This document shows positions 17,277-25,840 of a stretch of 42,026 nucleotides of DNA, in pieces (position 1 is the first letter of the stretch; the number at the start of each line of letters is the position of its first letter). The position numbers and the translations under genes were made by a program. The notes beneath the pieces were generated by a model. It searched no databases. It saw only the letters and a list, made by a program, of their open reading frames with translations, and had not been told where the DNA came from. Where the stretch lies: NCBI GenBank assembly GCA_947167135.1, contig CAMVGV010000021.1, positions 1 to 42,026 of the forward strand. Reading direction: 5' to 3'. The DNA is from an uncultured Lachnospiraceae bacterium (GTDB lineage: Bacteria; Bacillota; Clostridia; Lachnospirales; Lachnospiraceae).

Positions 17277-17885
17277 ATGGCTATTAACAGTATTTCTGAT
17301 TTTGAAGCTGCTCTCCGGGAGAGCATGGAAACACTCTTTGGAAACTGCAGGACATATGAAGATGTCCTGAGGTCAGTATGCACCCATCTCGGGGTTTCGG
17401 ACACGGGCGCAATTATAGAAGCGGCTTTTGAAGCGGGGTTTAATCCTGACGCGCCCTATCCGGTTCTGCATTTTCATACGACTCTCGCTCAAAAGATAGA
17501 TGAAGAAAAGATTCCCGGGATACTTAAGGGGATAAATGAGCTGAATACCGTGATCTCGGCCGGAGCTTTCCCATCATTCGGATGCTTCGGATTTTACGCG
17601 CCTTTAAGCCAGATCTACTTAAGCTACAGGATGCCGGTGAATCCGGAGGTGCTGGAGGCGGAATTTGAAAATGCCAGGTTTTACCTTGGTTCGCTTTATG
17701 AGGAACTGGATCTTTTTACGGACTTCATTATGTTCCTCTGCAATGATCCGGAAAATCTTACCATAGATGCTTATATGGATTATCTTGATACCATAGCCGA
17801 TCTTGATAATATTGAGGCAAGGCTTGAGTTTTTGGAAAAAGTTGTCGGGGAGTACGGGAAAGATCAGAATGAAGAAGGGGAGTAA
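17277..17885 (+). CDS. Small acidic YbjN/CesT-like protein (module B, possible chaperone)
   Basis: A 202-residue acidic protein with no signal peptide. The N-terminal 55 residues are helical. Then follow PYPVLHFHTTL, a helix EEKIPGILKGINELN, paired strands around FGCFGFYAPLSQIYLSYRMPV, a long helix and LTIDAYMDYLD. This order of elements matches the protein at 8816-9346 (TVITL, AAPDVASAIARLN, NLIFRLTAL, ISVDDMMKML) and resembles YbjN or type III class I chaperones. I infer distant homology from pattern, not from strong identity. It lies 11 nt before the giant gene of module B, so the two are surely co-transcribed from the promoter at 17177. Function is unproven. Confidence 0.72.
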   Translation: MAINSISDFEAALRESMETLFGNCRTYEDVLRSVCTHLGVSDTGAIIEAAFEAGFNPDAPYPVLHFHTTLAQKIDEEKIPGILKGINELNTVISAGAFPSFGCFGFYAPLSQIYLSYRMPVNPEVLEAEFENARFYLGSLYEELDLFTDFIMFLCNDPENLTIDAYMDYLDTIADLDNIEARLEFLEKVVGEYGKDQNEEGE

Positions 17886-17896
17886 GGAGACAAGCT

Positions 17897-20800
17897 ATGC
17901 CTGATGCCGGACACGCGCAGGGTAATACAGCCGAAATGAAATTTGAAAAAGGCTTGCTTTCGGATACCGGAGCCCTTAATACCGATCAGACTATCCGTGA
18001 CGGTCTCACGGATGAAATGCGCTCCTTTATGGATAAGGGAGGGGATGATTTCTTCGATGATGAGGGTCCGAGACGAAACCTGATACCCAGGATACGGGAA
18101 ACCATCCTGAAGCGGATGATAAAGGAAAATGAGGACTCAAGTCATGACGCCGTCATAACGAGGAATAAGCATGATGAATTTACCAAAGAGAAAATGATGC
18201 CGCTTATTGAATCGTTTAAGAAAACGAAGAGAAAGTTTGTTTTGGCAGAGGCTGAGTATGACAGGGAGCTTATTCGCGCGAAAAAGCCTTCTTTATCCGG
18301 GAAATATGATGATCAGGGAGACAGCCTGATCGCTCCGAGGGTGCGGTTTTTATCGGGCCGTTCGGAGGAGGATGAGGGCTCGGAAAGCTCTGAAGCATTT
18401 TCTTCAGGCAGAAAGGGGACTGAGAGCGTTTCTCCCGAGGAAAGTATATCCGGATCCGGGAAGCTTGATGACGAAGATATCACCGTTGGGACAGGACTCT
18501 CCCCTGACGCAGTACCCTCCACCGGCACGGCCTCCACCACCGGCATTGATCTCGTAGAAGACACTTCCTCGGGAGCGTCGGAAGAGGAGGCGGAAGATCA
18601 GCCTCTTAGGCCGGTTACGGAGATAGATGCGAAGGAAAAGGCTGAGGATGACAAGAAGCTCGCAGAAATCCGGGAAAAGATAGCAATATACCAGAACCGC
18701 AGAAGAAAAGGTTATTTTTCCGACTTAGGACTCTTCCATTTCAGGAGGGCATATGAACGCGCGGCTTCTTCATACAGGAATGATAGATCGGCACTTATTC
18801 TTCAGCTTGCGAAGCTTTCCACTGAATGGGATAACATAAGAAAAGCGCGGCGGATCAGCACATTCAGGGTTCATTACAATAACTATGACAAATATGCCAC
18901 AGCACTCTACAAGTTTACGAGAGAGCTGGAAGGATTAACAACCAGAAAGATCGGACAGATCGGTAATAAGGATGCCTCAAAGAAGATAGCGGAATATACG
19001 GGACAGTACAATGCAAATCAGCTTGCCGGTATCGCTGATGAGATAGACAGAAACCCTTATAAGAGGTTCGGGCTTGAGAGGGTTAAGAGCCATAAGGATC
19101 TGGATGCGGATTCCTTTAATGAAGAGAGCCAGGACGGTCTTATTAAATATCATAAGACCATTGTTATGACTGCGTTTGAGGACGGTGTACGCACTCTTGC
19201 GGAGGAACAGGCGGCCGGGACCAAAAGGATCCGTATGAAAATGCTGAGTGATTTTCACGGATACAGGGCAAAAAACCAGTTTACGAGCAGAACTGACAGA
19301 ACAGCTTTAGATGTGGGAACCGATGCACGGAAAAGAGCATTGAAGCAGGATCCTGACGCACAAAATACAGATGCTCAGTCCTTGAACCTCGTTGCCGATG
19401 AAAGAGGAAAAAACGGAGAATATCTGGAATCGGAAAAGTCCGCATATATGCATCAGGTTGTTACGGATTCCCGGCGTAGCGTTTATGCATTTTACAGTGG
19501 TGGTGAGCTGTATTCGGAAAATTTTGCCGTGATGCGGGGAAAAGATCAGATATTACATTCCGTGAATGCTGAAAAGATCGAGCATGATGAGAGCCTGAGG
19601 CTTGCTATCAGGCGGTCGGATTTTTTCCGTCATATAAATGCCGGAACCATACAGTATTATATGGCCTACAATCCGGATGACGAATTTCACTCTGCAGAAA
19701 GTCTGCAGGCATTGCAGGGACAGGCAAACAGGGGACAGGGAGGACAGGGTACGCCTTCCTATCTGGCAATGAGGACAGTTCAGAATTATTTGAATAACAC
19801 TGCAACTATCGCTGACGTAAATCTTGCAGTTACCAATGCCGGTAAGAATGATGATATTGAAAATGTTAGAAAGCTCGGTATCTGGCTTCTTTCAGATGAT
19901 AACCACCCAGAATTATGGGATTCCGCGAGAACCCTGGCGCAGAATACCTGGGGGAAATTTGGGGGTCAGGGACGTTTCCGCCACCGTCTGCAGTCACTAC
20001 CGAAAAGCGGACAGGTAATGCGTATCGCCCTGATAGAAGAATTTGCAAAGGACAGGAGCATTGCAGATATGGGATGGAACGCTCTTTTCGACCTGAGAAC
20101 GGCAATCCTCCCTGATGATCTGAATATGCATTTTGAGGATCTGTCCGCAAAGCGTGACAGCACCTTTTCCCTGACAAACTTCAGGCAGAGTCTGGTGGAC
20201 GGAACAGTTGTCAGAGCGCTTTCGGGTGCAGCATCAGCTGTAAGCAGTGGTATATCCATAAGAGATCCCCAGGATGCCTGGGCTTCATATACAAAGAATT
20301 TTGCGATCTTATCACAGAGAGTCGGAGGCGGAGCAGTCGGAGCCGCAGGCGGGCTCAGCATTCCGGTATCGAATATTGCAGACTCCAATTCTCCGGGTTC
20401 AGATATAGCGGGAGCCATTGCGTCAGGTATTTCCGCGATAATGGACATAGCAAAGATATGGAGGATCTATAAGAAAAATCAGGATAACGCGGATCCTTAT
20501 ACCATGGGCCAGAATACAATAGAAATAGGCAAGCTGGTACTTAAAGCGATCTTTGACATAGTAGACTGTATAGTATCAATTGTTTCGGCTGTAGTTGACA
20601 AGATGCCTGCTGTGGTTTCGGGGATCATTGGGGCGATCAAGAATTTCATTGCCATTGTAAAGGATATTTGTATTCTTATTAAAACCGGAGCGGAGAAAAG
20701 CAGAATTACCGAATCTGACAAGGATATGAAGACCGCCCTTACGGAACACCAAAATAACCCTCAGGGTCAGTCGGAAAAGGAAATGCTTGGGACTGCGGTG

Positions 20801-21403
20801 GAAAACAGCTCCTATGGAAAGCACTTCCTTTCCTTAGCGAGAAAACGTGCGAATAAGGAGCAGCTAAATGCCGGCTTTGATATAGCTACGAACAGTGCGG
20901 ATCTTGTGGGAAACGGTCTTGTGGCCGGGGGAGTGGCTCCGTGGGGCTTCGGCTTTAAGCTCGGAGCGAAGGTTATTTCTTTTTTGGGATGGTGTGCCGG
21001 AAAGAAATATGACGCAAGTAATATGGACGAGATGATAGGTGCAGCTCTCGGAGATAAGAAATTTGCGTCGAGCCACTTCTACGATATTGACGGTGTCCTG
21101 AAGCGTGAAACCGGAATAGCAAACCGGCACTATCTTATGGATCTCTCCCGTATCTTTATGTCAATAGATACCCATCATCTGGTTCACTCGCCTAATCTGG
21201 ATCCCGGGGAGACCGCTCTTGCGATCAATCTGATGCGTCCGGTACTGGATCTGGTCGGAAGCGGGGAAAGAGCATATACAGATCAGCATAACAAGGCAGC
21301 AAATATCGCCAAGATGCAAGGCGCCACCCTTAAAAGGATAATGGGTGCCGTGGGAGCTCCGGGGAACTGGAGAGCGGTACTAAGGCAGTCCATATCGGGA
21401 TAA
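17897..21403 (+). CDS. Giant helical protein with hydrophobic C-terminal third (module B)
   Basis: A 1168-residue protein with no signal peptide and no domain I can name. It begins MPDAG, like the module A giant's MSDAG. Residues about 140-235 are an acidic Ser/Glu/Thr-rich disordered region; 240-600 are charged and helical; a short Q/G linker (QGQANRGQGGQG) lies near 608-619. Hydrophobic stretches are at about 809-856, 877-932 (very long, IVSIVSAVV and IIGAIKNFIAIV) and 999-1036 (LVGNGLVAGGVAP, then KVISFLGWCAG). A GGAGTAAGGAG site precedes the ATG. The HFLSLARKRANKE to GKKYDASN segment aligns with RFLSHQKRDIERK to DKSKRDEN of the other giant. It reads as a divergent paralogue. Confidence 0.8.
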   Translation: MPDAGHAQGNTAEMKFEKGLLSDTGALNTDQTIRDGLTDEMRSFMDKGGDDFFDDEGPRRNLIPRIRETILKRMIKENEDSSHDAVITRNKHDEFTKEKMMPLIESFKKTKRKFVLAEAEYDRELIRAKKPSLSGKYDDQGDSLIAPRVRFLSGRSEEDEGSESSEAFSSGRKGTESVSPEESISGSGKLDDEDITVGTGLSPDAVPSTGTASTTGIDLVEDTSSGASEEEAEDQPLRPVTEIDAKEKAEDDKKLAEIREKIAIYQNRRRKGYFSDLGLFHFRRAYERAASSYRNDRSALILQLAKLSTEWDNIRKARRISTFRVHYNNYDKYATALYKFTRELEGLTTRKIGQIGNKDASKKIAEYTGQYNANQLAGIADEIDRNPYKRFGLERVKSHKDLDADSFNEESQDGLIKYHKTIVMTAFEDGVRTLAEEQAAGTKRIRMKMLSDFHGYRAKNQFTSRTDRTALDVGTDARKRALKQDPDAQNTDAQSLNLVADERGKNGEYLESEKSAYMHQVVTDSRRSVYAFYSGGELYSENFAVMRGKDQILHSVNAEKIEHDESLRLAIRRSDFFRHINAGTIQYYMAYNPDDEFHSAESLQALQGQANRGQGGQGTPSYLAMRTVQNYLNNTATIADVNLAVTNAGKNDDIENVRKLGIWLLSDDNHPELWDSARTLAQNTWGKFGGQGRFRHRLQSLPKSGQVMRIALIEEFAKDRSIADMGWNALFDLRTAILPDDLNMHFEDLSAKRDSTFSLTNFRQSLVDGTVVRALSGAASAVSSGISIRDPQDAWASYTKNFAILSQRVGGGAVGAAGGLSIPVSNIADSNSPGSDIAGAIASGISAIMDIAKIWRIYKKNQDNADPYTMGQNTIEIGKLVLKAIFDIVDCIVSIVSAVVDKMPAVVSGIIGAIKNFIAIVKDICILIKTGAEKSRITESDKDMKTALTEHQNNPQGQSEKEMLGTAVENSSYGKHFLSLARKRANKEQLNAGFDIATNSADLVGNGLVAGGVAPWGFGFKLGAKVISFLGWCAGKKYDASNMDEMIGAALGDKKFASSHFYDIDGVLKRETGIANRHYLMDLSRIFMSIDTHHLVHSPNLDPGETALAINLMRPVLDLVGSGERAYTDQHNKAANIAKMQGATLKRIMGAVGAPGNWRAVLRQSISG

Positions 21404-21427
21404 CACCTGATACAAAAACCGTATAAT
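21400..21427 (+). promoter_or_regulatory. Possible promoter for murE cluster
   Basis: A perfect -10 TATAAT at 21422-21427 with a weak -35 ATAACA at 21400-21405 and a 16-nt spacer. It directly precedes the leader hairpin and would start transcription near 21434, within the hairpin's left arm. Confidence 0.4.
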
Positions 21428-21429
21428 GA

Positions 21430-21476
21430 GCAAACGCTCAATACTTAGAAACAAACGGCAGTCAATTGCGTTTGCG
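21430..21476 (+). promoter_or_regulatory. Leader stem-loop upstream of murE
   Basis: A perfect 8-bp inverted repeat, GCAAACGC (21430-21437) and GCGTTTGC (21469-21476), with a 31-nt loop, followed by GGGTTTAAC. Nearly the same parts (TATAAC, GAGCAAA, GCGTTTGCGAGTTTAAC) lie at 38631-38666 upstream of rnr. It may be a shared leader element or a dispersed repeat. Confidence 0.55.
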
Positions 21477-21501
21477 GGTTTAACAAAGGATGAATAATGA
21501 A

Positions 21502-22995
21502 ATGAAATTAACTGAGCTATTAAGGGATATAGAGTACGAGGTTATAAACGGGGATCCGGAGAAAGCGGAGATAAGGAGCGTGATCTACGATTCCCGGAAG
21601 GCAGAAAAGGGATGCCTTTTTGTATGCATTACCGGAGCCAATTCCGACGGGCACAGCTTTGCGGCAGAGGTGGTGGAGAAAGGGGCATCAGCCCTTATTA
21701 CGGAAAAGGATGTGCTGACGGAAAACTCTTCCGATACCGTGATAATCAAAGTAAAAAACACGCGTTACGCTTTGGCTCTTATTTCCGCCGCCTGGTTTGA
21801 TCATCCGGCGGACAGCCTGAAGATCATCGGAGTCACCGGGACAAAGGGAAAGACCACCACCACCTACCTTACAAAGGCAATACTGGAAAACGCGGGACAT
21901 AAGGTAGGGCTTATCGGTACTATAGAATCGGTTATCGGAGACAGTCATATTCCTTCAAAGAACACCACTCCCGAATCCTATGTGCTGCAGGAGACATTCA
22001 GGGAAATGGCGGATAATGGCATAGATACCGTCGTGATGGAGGTTTCATCTCAGGCACTCATGATGGACAGAACCGCGGGATTTATTTTTGACACCGGTGT
22101 TTTTACAAATATCGAAGCGGATCATATAGGACCGAATGAGCATAAGGATTTTGATGATTACCTTCACTGCAAGTCCCTTCTTTTTAAGCAGTGCAGGTTT
22201 GCTGTATTGAATGGTGACGACAGGCATCTCCCCGATATTCTAAAGGATAGCGCTTGTGATTTTATCACCTTCGGCCTAAATAAGGAGAATACCCTTGGAT
22301 CGGATAATGATCTTCGGGTCCTTAATGAGGAGCTTATCAAGGTTCCCGGTGAGCTGGGAGTCAGCTTTGATATAGAGGGAAAGCAGAGTATAAGGAAGGT
22401 GGAGGTCGGAACCCCCGGAGATTTCAGTGTTTATAACGCGCTCTGCGCAGCGGGCATCGCTCTTCACTACAATGCCGGTGAGGACGCCATAAGAAGCGCC
22501 CTTAAGTCGGCACGTGTCCGGGGAAGGATCGAATCCGTGAGCGTTTCGGACAAATTCAGTCTTATCATTGATTATGCCCATAATGCAATGGCTCTTGAAA
22601 GCCTTCTCCTGTCCTTAAGGAAATATGAGCCTTCCCGCCTTATATGTCTTTTCGGCTGCGGCGGCAACCGCTCGAGGAGCCGGAGATTCGAGATGGGCGA
22701 GGTTTCGGGAAGGCTTGCGGATCTAACCGTAATAACCTCGGACAATCCCCGCTTTGAGGAGCCTTCCGCCATAATAGACGATATAGAGACCGGGATCAAA
22801 AAGACCGGGGGAAAGTATATCAGGATAGAGGACAGAAAGGAAGCTATTGCCTGGGCCATAAAGAACGGGGAGAGCGGAGATCTTATCATACTGGCGGGCA
22901 AGGGGCATGAGGATTATCAGGAGATAGAGGGCGTTAAGCATCCAATGGATGAAAGGGTGCTGATAAACGAGATCCTTGGCAGAAAAGTTGTCTAA
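21502..22995 (+). CDS. murE: UDP-MurNAc-tripeptide synthetase (meso-DAP type)
   Basis: A Mur ligase of about 497 residues that adds the third amino acid to UDP-MurNAc-L-Ala-D-Glu in the cytoplasm. It shows the ATP loop GVTGTKGKTTTTYL, the NTTPES and SSQALMMDR substrate segments, and the C-terminal DNPRFEEP motif. DNPR marks enzymes that add meso-diaminopimelate rather than lysine. I choose the ATG at 21502 (MKLTELLRDIEYE): AAAGGA at 21485-21490 is correctly spaced for it but overlaps the in-frame ATG at 21490. Its end overlaps priA by 20 nt. Confidence 0.95.
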   Translation: MKLTELLRDIEYEVINGDPEKAEIRSVIYDSRKAEKGCLFVCITGANSDGHSFAAEVVEKGASALITEKDVLTENSSDTVIIKVKNTRYALALISAAWFDHPADSLKIIGVTGTKGKTTTTYLTKAILENAGHKVGLIGTIESVIGDSHIPSKNTTPESYVLQETFREMADNGIDTVVMEVSSQALMMDRTAGFIFDTGVFTNIEADHIGPNEHKDFDDYLHCKSLLFKQCRFAVLNGDDRHLPDILKDSACDFITFGLNKENTLGSDNDLRVLNEELIKVPGELGVSFDIEGKQSIRKVEVGTPGDFSVYNALCAAGIALHYNAGEDAIRSALKSARVRGRIESVSVSDKFSLIIDYAHNAMALESLLLSLRKYEPSRLICLFGCGGNRSRSRRFEMGEVSGRLADLTVITSDNPRFEEPSAIIDDIETGIKKTGGKYIRIEDRKEAIAWAIKNGESGDLIILAGKGHEDYQEIEGVKHPMDERVLINEILGRKVV

Positions 22996-25318
22996 ATTCG
23001 CAGATATCATCATAGACATTTCCATAGAAAAGCTGGATAAGACCTTTCAATACAGGATACCGGAGGAAATGGAAGGAGACATTGCCCCCGGTGTTTCTGT
23101 GTGCGTCCCCTTCGGAAAAGGGGGACGTTCGCTGAGGGGCTATGTGCTGTCAATATCAGAAACACCTGTTATCGAAGAAGACCGGATAAGGGACATCATT
23201 TCCGTGATCCACTCCGGAGGAAAGGGTAAGGCTGAAGGGGAGCTTATTAAACTTGCCTTCTGGATAAAAAACCACTACGGCGGAACGCTTTCCCAGGCTC
23301 TGAAGGTGGTTTTTCCGATAAAGAAGTCGGTCAGGGAAAGAAAGAGGGTGAATATCATCCCGCTTAAAAGCCCTGAGGAGTTACTTAAGGAAGCGGATAT
23401 CTCGGGTAAGAAGCATTATACCGCAAGAGAGCGTGTATTAAGGGCTCTGGCCGGGACGGGTGAGATAGATGCTTCTCTGCTTACGGATAAGCTGAATGTA
23501 GGAAAGAGTGTGTTGAAAGCCCTGGAGGATAAGGGTTATATAAGACTTGAGGCTCTTCGGGAGTACAGGAATCCGGGAATCCGAGAGGGAGAAAAGTCAG
23601 GGATTCTTTCTTTTTCCGATGAGCAGAAGCTGATATATGAAAGCTTTATCCATGATTATGATATGGGTTTAAGGGAGACCTGCCTGATAAGAGGTGTTAC
23701 GGGCTCGGGAAAGACCCTTCTCTATATCGAAATGATAGCGCATGTGGTGAGAGGAGGAAAACAGGCGATCATGTTGATCCCGGAGATCGCCCTTACCTTT
23801 CAGACCGTTATGCGCTTTCACCAGCGCTTCGGCGACAGGGTTTCCTATATGCATAGCCGCCTTTCTCAAGGGGAGAGATACGATCAGTACGAGAGAGCAC
23901 GAAACGGTGAGATAGATATTATGATAGGTCCCCGCTCGGCGCTTTTTACTCCATTTAATGACCTTGGGATAATAATAATAGATGAGGAGCATGAGAACAG
24001 CTACAAGGCCGATAATATGCCGAAGTACCACGCAAGGGAGACTGCAGGGGAACGGGCATTTAACGCGGGCGCAATGCTTGTCCTCGGCTCTGCCACACCC
24101 TCCGTTGATGCGGAGTACAGGGCAAGGCGGGGAGAGTACCGGCTTTTCACCATGGAAAAACGCCCTACCGGAGGGAGTCTCCCTGAGGTAAGTATCGTTG
24201 ACTTAAGGAATGAATTGAGAAAAGGAAACCGTTCCATGTTTTCCCTGAAGCTTCAGGAGCTTATGGCTGACAGGCTAAGGAAGAATGAGCAGGTAATGCT
24301 TTTCTTAAACAGGAGAGGGTATTCGGGCTTTATCAGCTGCAGAAGCTGCGGCCACGTGATGAAATGTCCGCATTGTGATGTGTCATTAACCTCACACAGG
24401 GACGGTTTTTTGACCTGTCACTACTGCGGCTACAGGGAGAAAGCCGTGAAAGTCTGCCCTGTATGCGGTTCAAAGTACATTGGAGGTATGAGAGCAGGAA
24501 CCGAGCAGATTGAGGAGGGGGTAAGTAAGCTTTTTCCGGATGTACGGATCTTAAGGATGGACGGGGACACGGTAAGACATAAGGATGACTATGACAGGAT
24601 ACTGTCAGACTTTAAGGATCACAAGGCTGATATCCTGATAGGAACCCAGATGATAGTAAAGGGGCATGACTTTCCGCTTGTAACCCTTGTGGGAATAATA
24701 CTTGCGGATCTCTCCTTAAACTCCTCGGACTATCGGTCCGCCGAGCGCACCTTTGATCTTCTTACCCAGGCAGCGGGAAGAGCCGGAAGGGGGAAGAGTG
24801 CCGGGGAGGTGGTGATACAGACCTACGAACCGGAGCATTACAGTATTGAAGCCGCAGCCCAACAGGATTATAATATGTTTTATTCAAAAGAGATAATGTT
24901 CAGGGAGCTTATGTCCTACCCTCCGGTTTCACATCTTCTGAAGGTTCTTATTGAGGGCAGGGATGAGGAAAAGGTAAAAATGGAGGCCGCCCGCCTTGCC
25001 GGTCTGGCAAGGGGAAGCCTTTCCGCAGGGGATGGATACGTACTTTCCGCAGGGGAGGGATCCGGATCTTCCGGAGGGGAAGGATCAGGACTTTCGGAAG
25101 GGGAAAGTATCTCCGCCGGGAAAGAAGGGCAGCCCCATCAGGTGATAGGACCTGCACCGGATGTGATCTCGAAAATAAAGGATGTTTTCCGCGAGGTTTT
25201 CTATATCAGGGACGGAGACTACGGAAAGCTTACGGAAATAAGGGAAAAGATAGAAAATAACAGGCGTGATGAAAATAGATATGATACCTTTGTGTCATAT
25301 GACTTTGATCCGTTGTGA
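22976..25318 (+). CDS. priA: Primosomal replication restart helicase PriA
   Basis: A 780-residue 3'-5' helicase that reloads the replisome at stalled forks. The N-terminal DNA-binding domain is followed by Walker A GVTGSGKT (about 240-247), the DEEH box, and the zinc region with eight cysteines in CxxC pairs (about 455-502). Helicase motif QAAGRAGRG comes later. The start is TTG at 22976, overlapping murE by 20 nt; a TTG at 22988 is a possible alternative. The C-terminal domain contains an extra Gly/Ser/Glu-rich stretch at about residues 680-722, not expected from the family core. Confidence 0.95.
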   Translation: MAEKLSKFADIIIDISIEKLDKTFQYRIPEEMEGDIAPGVSVCVPFGKGGRSLRGYVLSISETPVIEEDRIRDIISVIHSGGKGKAEGELIKLAFWIKNHYGGTLSQALKVVFPIKKSVRERKRVNIIPLKSPEELLKEADISGKKHYTARERVLRALAGTGEIDASLLTDKLNVGKSVLKALEDKGYIRLEALREYRNPGIREGEKSGILSFSDEQKLIYESFIHDYDMGLRETCLIRGVTGSGKTLLYIEMIAHVVRGGKQAIMLIPEIALTFQTVMRFHQRFGDRVSYMHSRLSQGERYDQYERARNGEIDIMIGPRSALFTPFNDLGIIIIDEEHENSYKADNMPKYHARETAGERAFNAGAMLVLGSATPSVDAEYRARRGEYRLFTMEKRPTGGSLPEVSIVDLRNELRKGNRSMFSLKLQELMADRLRKNEQVMLFLNRRGYSGFISCRSCGHVMKCPHCDVSLTSHRDGFLTCHYCGYREKAVKVCPVCGSKYIGGMRAGTEQIEEGVSKLFPDVRILRMDGDTVRHKDDYDRILSDFKDHKADILIGTQMIVKGHDFPLVTLVGIILADLSLNSSDYRSAERTFDLLTQAAGRAGRGKSAGEVVIQTYEPEHYSIEAAAQQDYNMFYSKEIMFRELMSYPPVSHLLKVLIEGRDEEKVKMEAARLAGLARGSLSAGDGYVLSAGEGSGSSGGEGSGLSEGESISAGKEGQPHQVIGPAPDVISKIKDVFREVFYIRDGDYGKLTEIREKIENNRRDENRYDTFVSYDFDPL

Positions 25319-25348
25319 AGAAAAATGAAATGAGGTAATTGACAGATA

Positions 25349-25840
25349 ATGGCTTTGAGACAGATAAGGGAGATCGGTGACGAGATCCTGCAGAAGAAGT
25401 GCAGGGAAGTTAAAGAGGTAACGCCAAGGGTAAGAGAACTGATCGATGATATGTTTGAAACCCTGTATGAAGCGGACGGTGTGGGACTTGCGGCTCCGCA
25501 GATCGGGATATTGAAGAGGATAATCGTAATCGATATCGGGGAAGACCCGCATGTACTGATAAATCCGGTTCTTTTGGAAACCAGCGGAGAGCAGAGAGGA
25601 AATGAGGGCTGTCTTTCCGTACCGGGCAAGTATGGTGTGGTAACGAGACCGAATTATGCCAGGGTCTCATATTATGACGAGAATATGGAGCAGAAGGAGC
25701 TTGAAGGAACAGAGCTTCTGGCTAGGGCTATATGTCATGAGCTTGACCATCTGGACGGAAAGCTTTATGTAGATCTGGCAGAGGACGGACTGCACGACGT
25801 GGAGGAAATGGAAGCGGTAACGGAAGAGGAGAGTGAGTAA
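25349..25840 (+). CDS. def: Peptide deformylase
   Basis: A 163-residue metal-dependent deformylase that removes the formyl group from nascent N-terminal methionine. All three family motifs are visible: GVGLAAPQIG, EGCLSVPG and HELDH (in CHELDHLDGKLYVD). The C-terminal acidic tail is slightly extended. Its stop codon directly abuts the ATG of fmt, the enzyme that formylates initiator tRNA, so the formylation-deformylation pair is co-translated. Confidence 0.97.
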   Translation: MALRQIREIGDEILQKKCREVKEVTPRVRELIDDMFETLYEADGVGLAAPQIGILKRIIVIDIGEDPHVLINPVLLETSGEQRGNEGCLSVPGKYGVVTRPNYARVSYYDENMEQKELEGTELLARAICHELDHLDGKLYVDLAEDGLHDVEEMEAVTEEESE

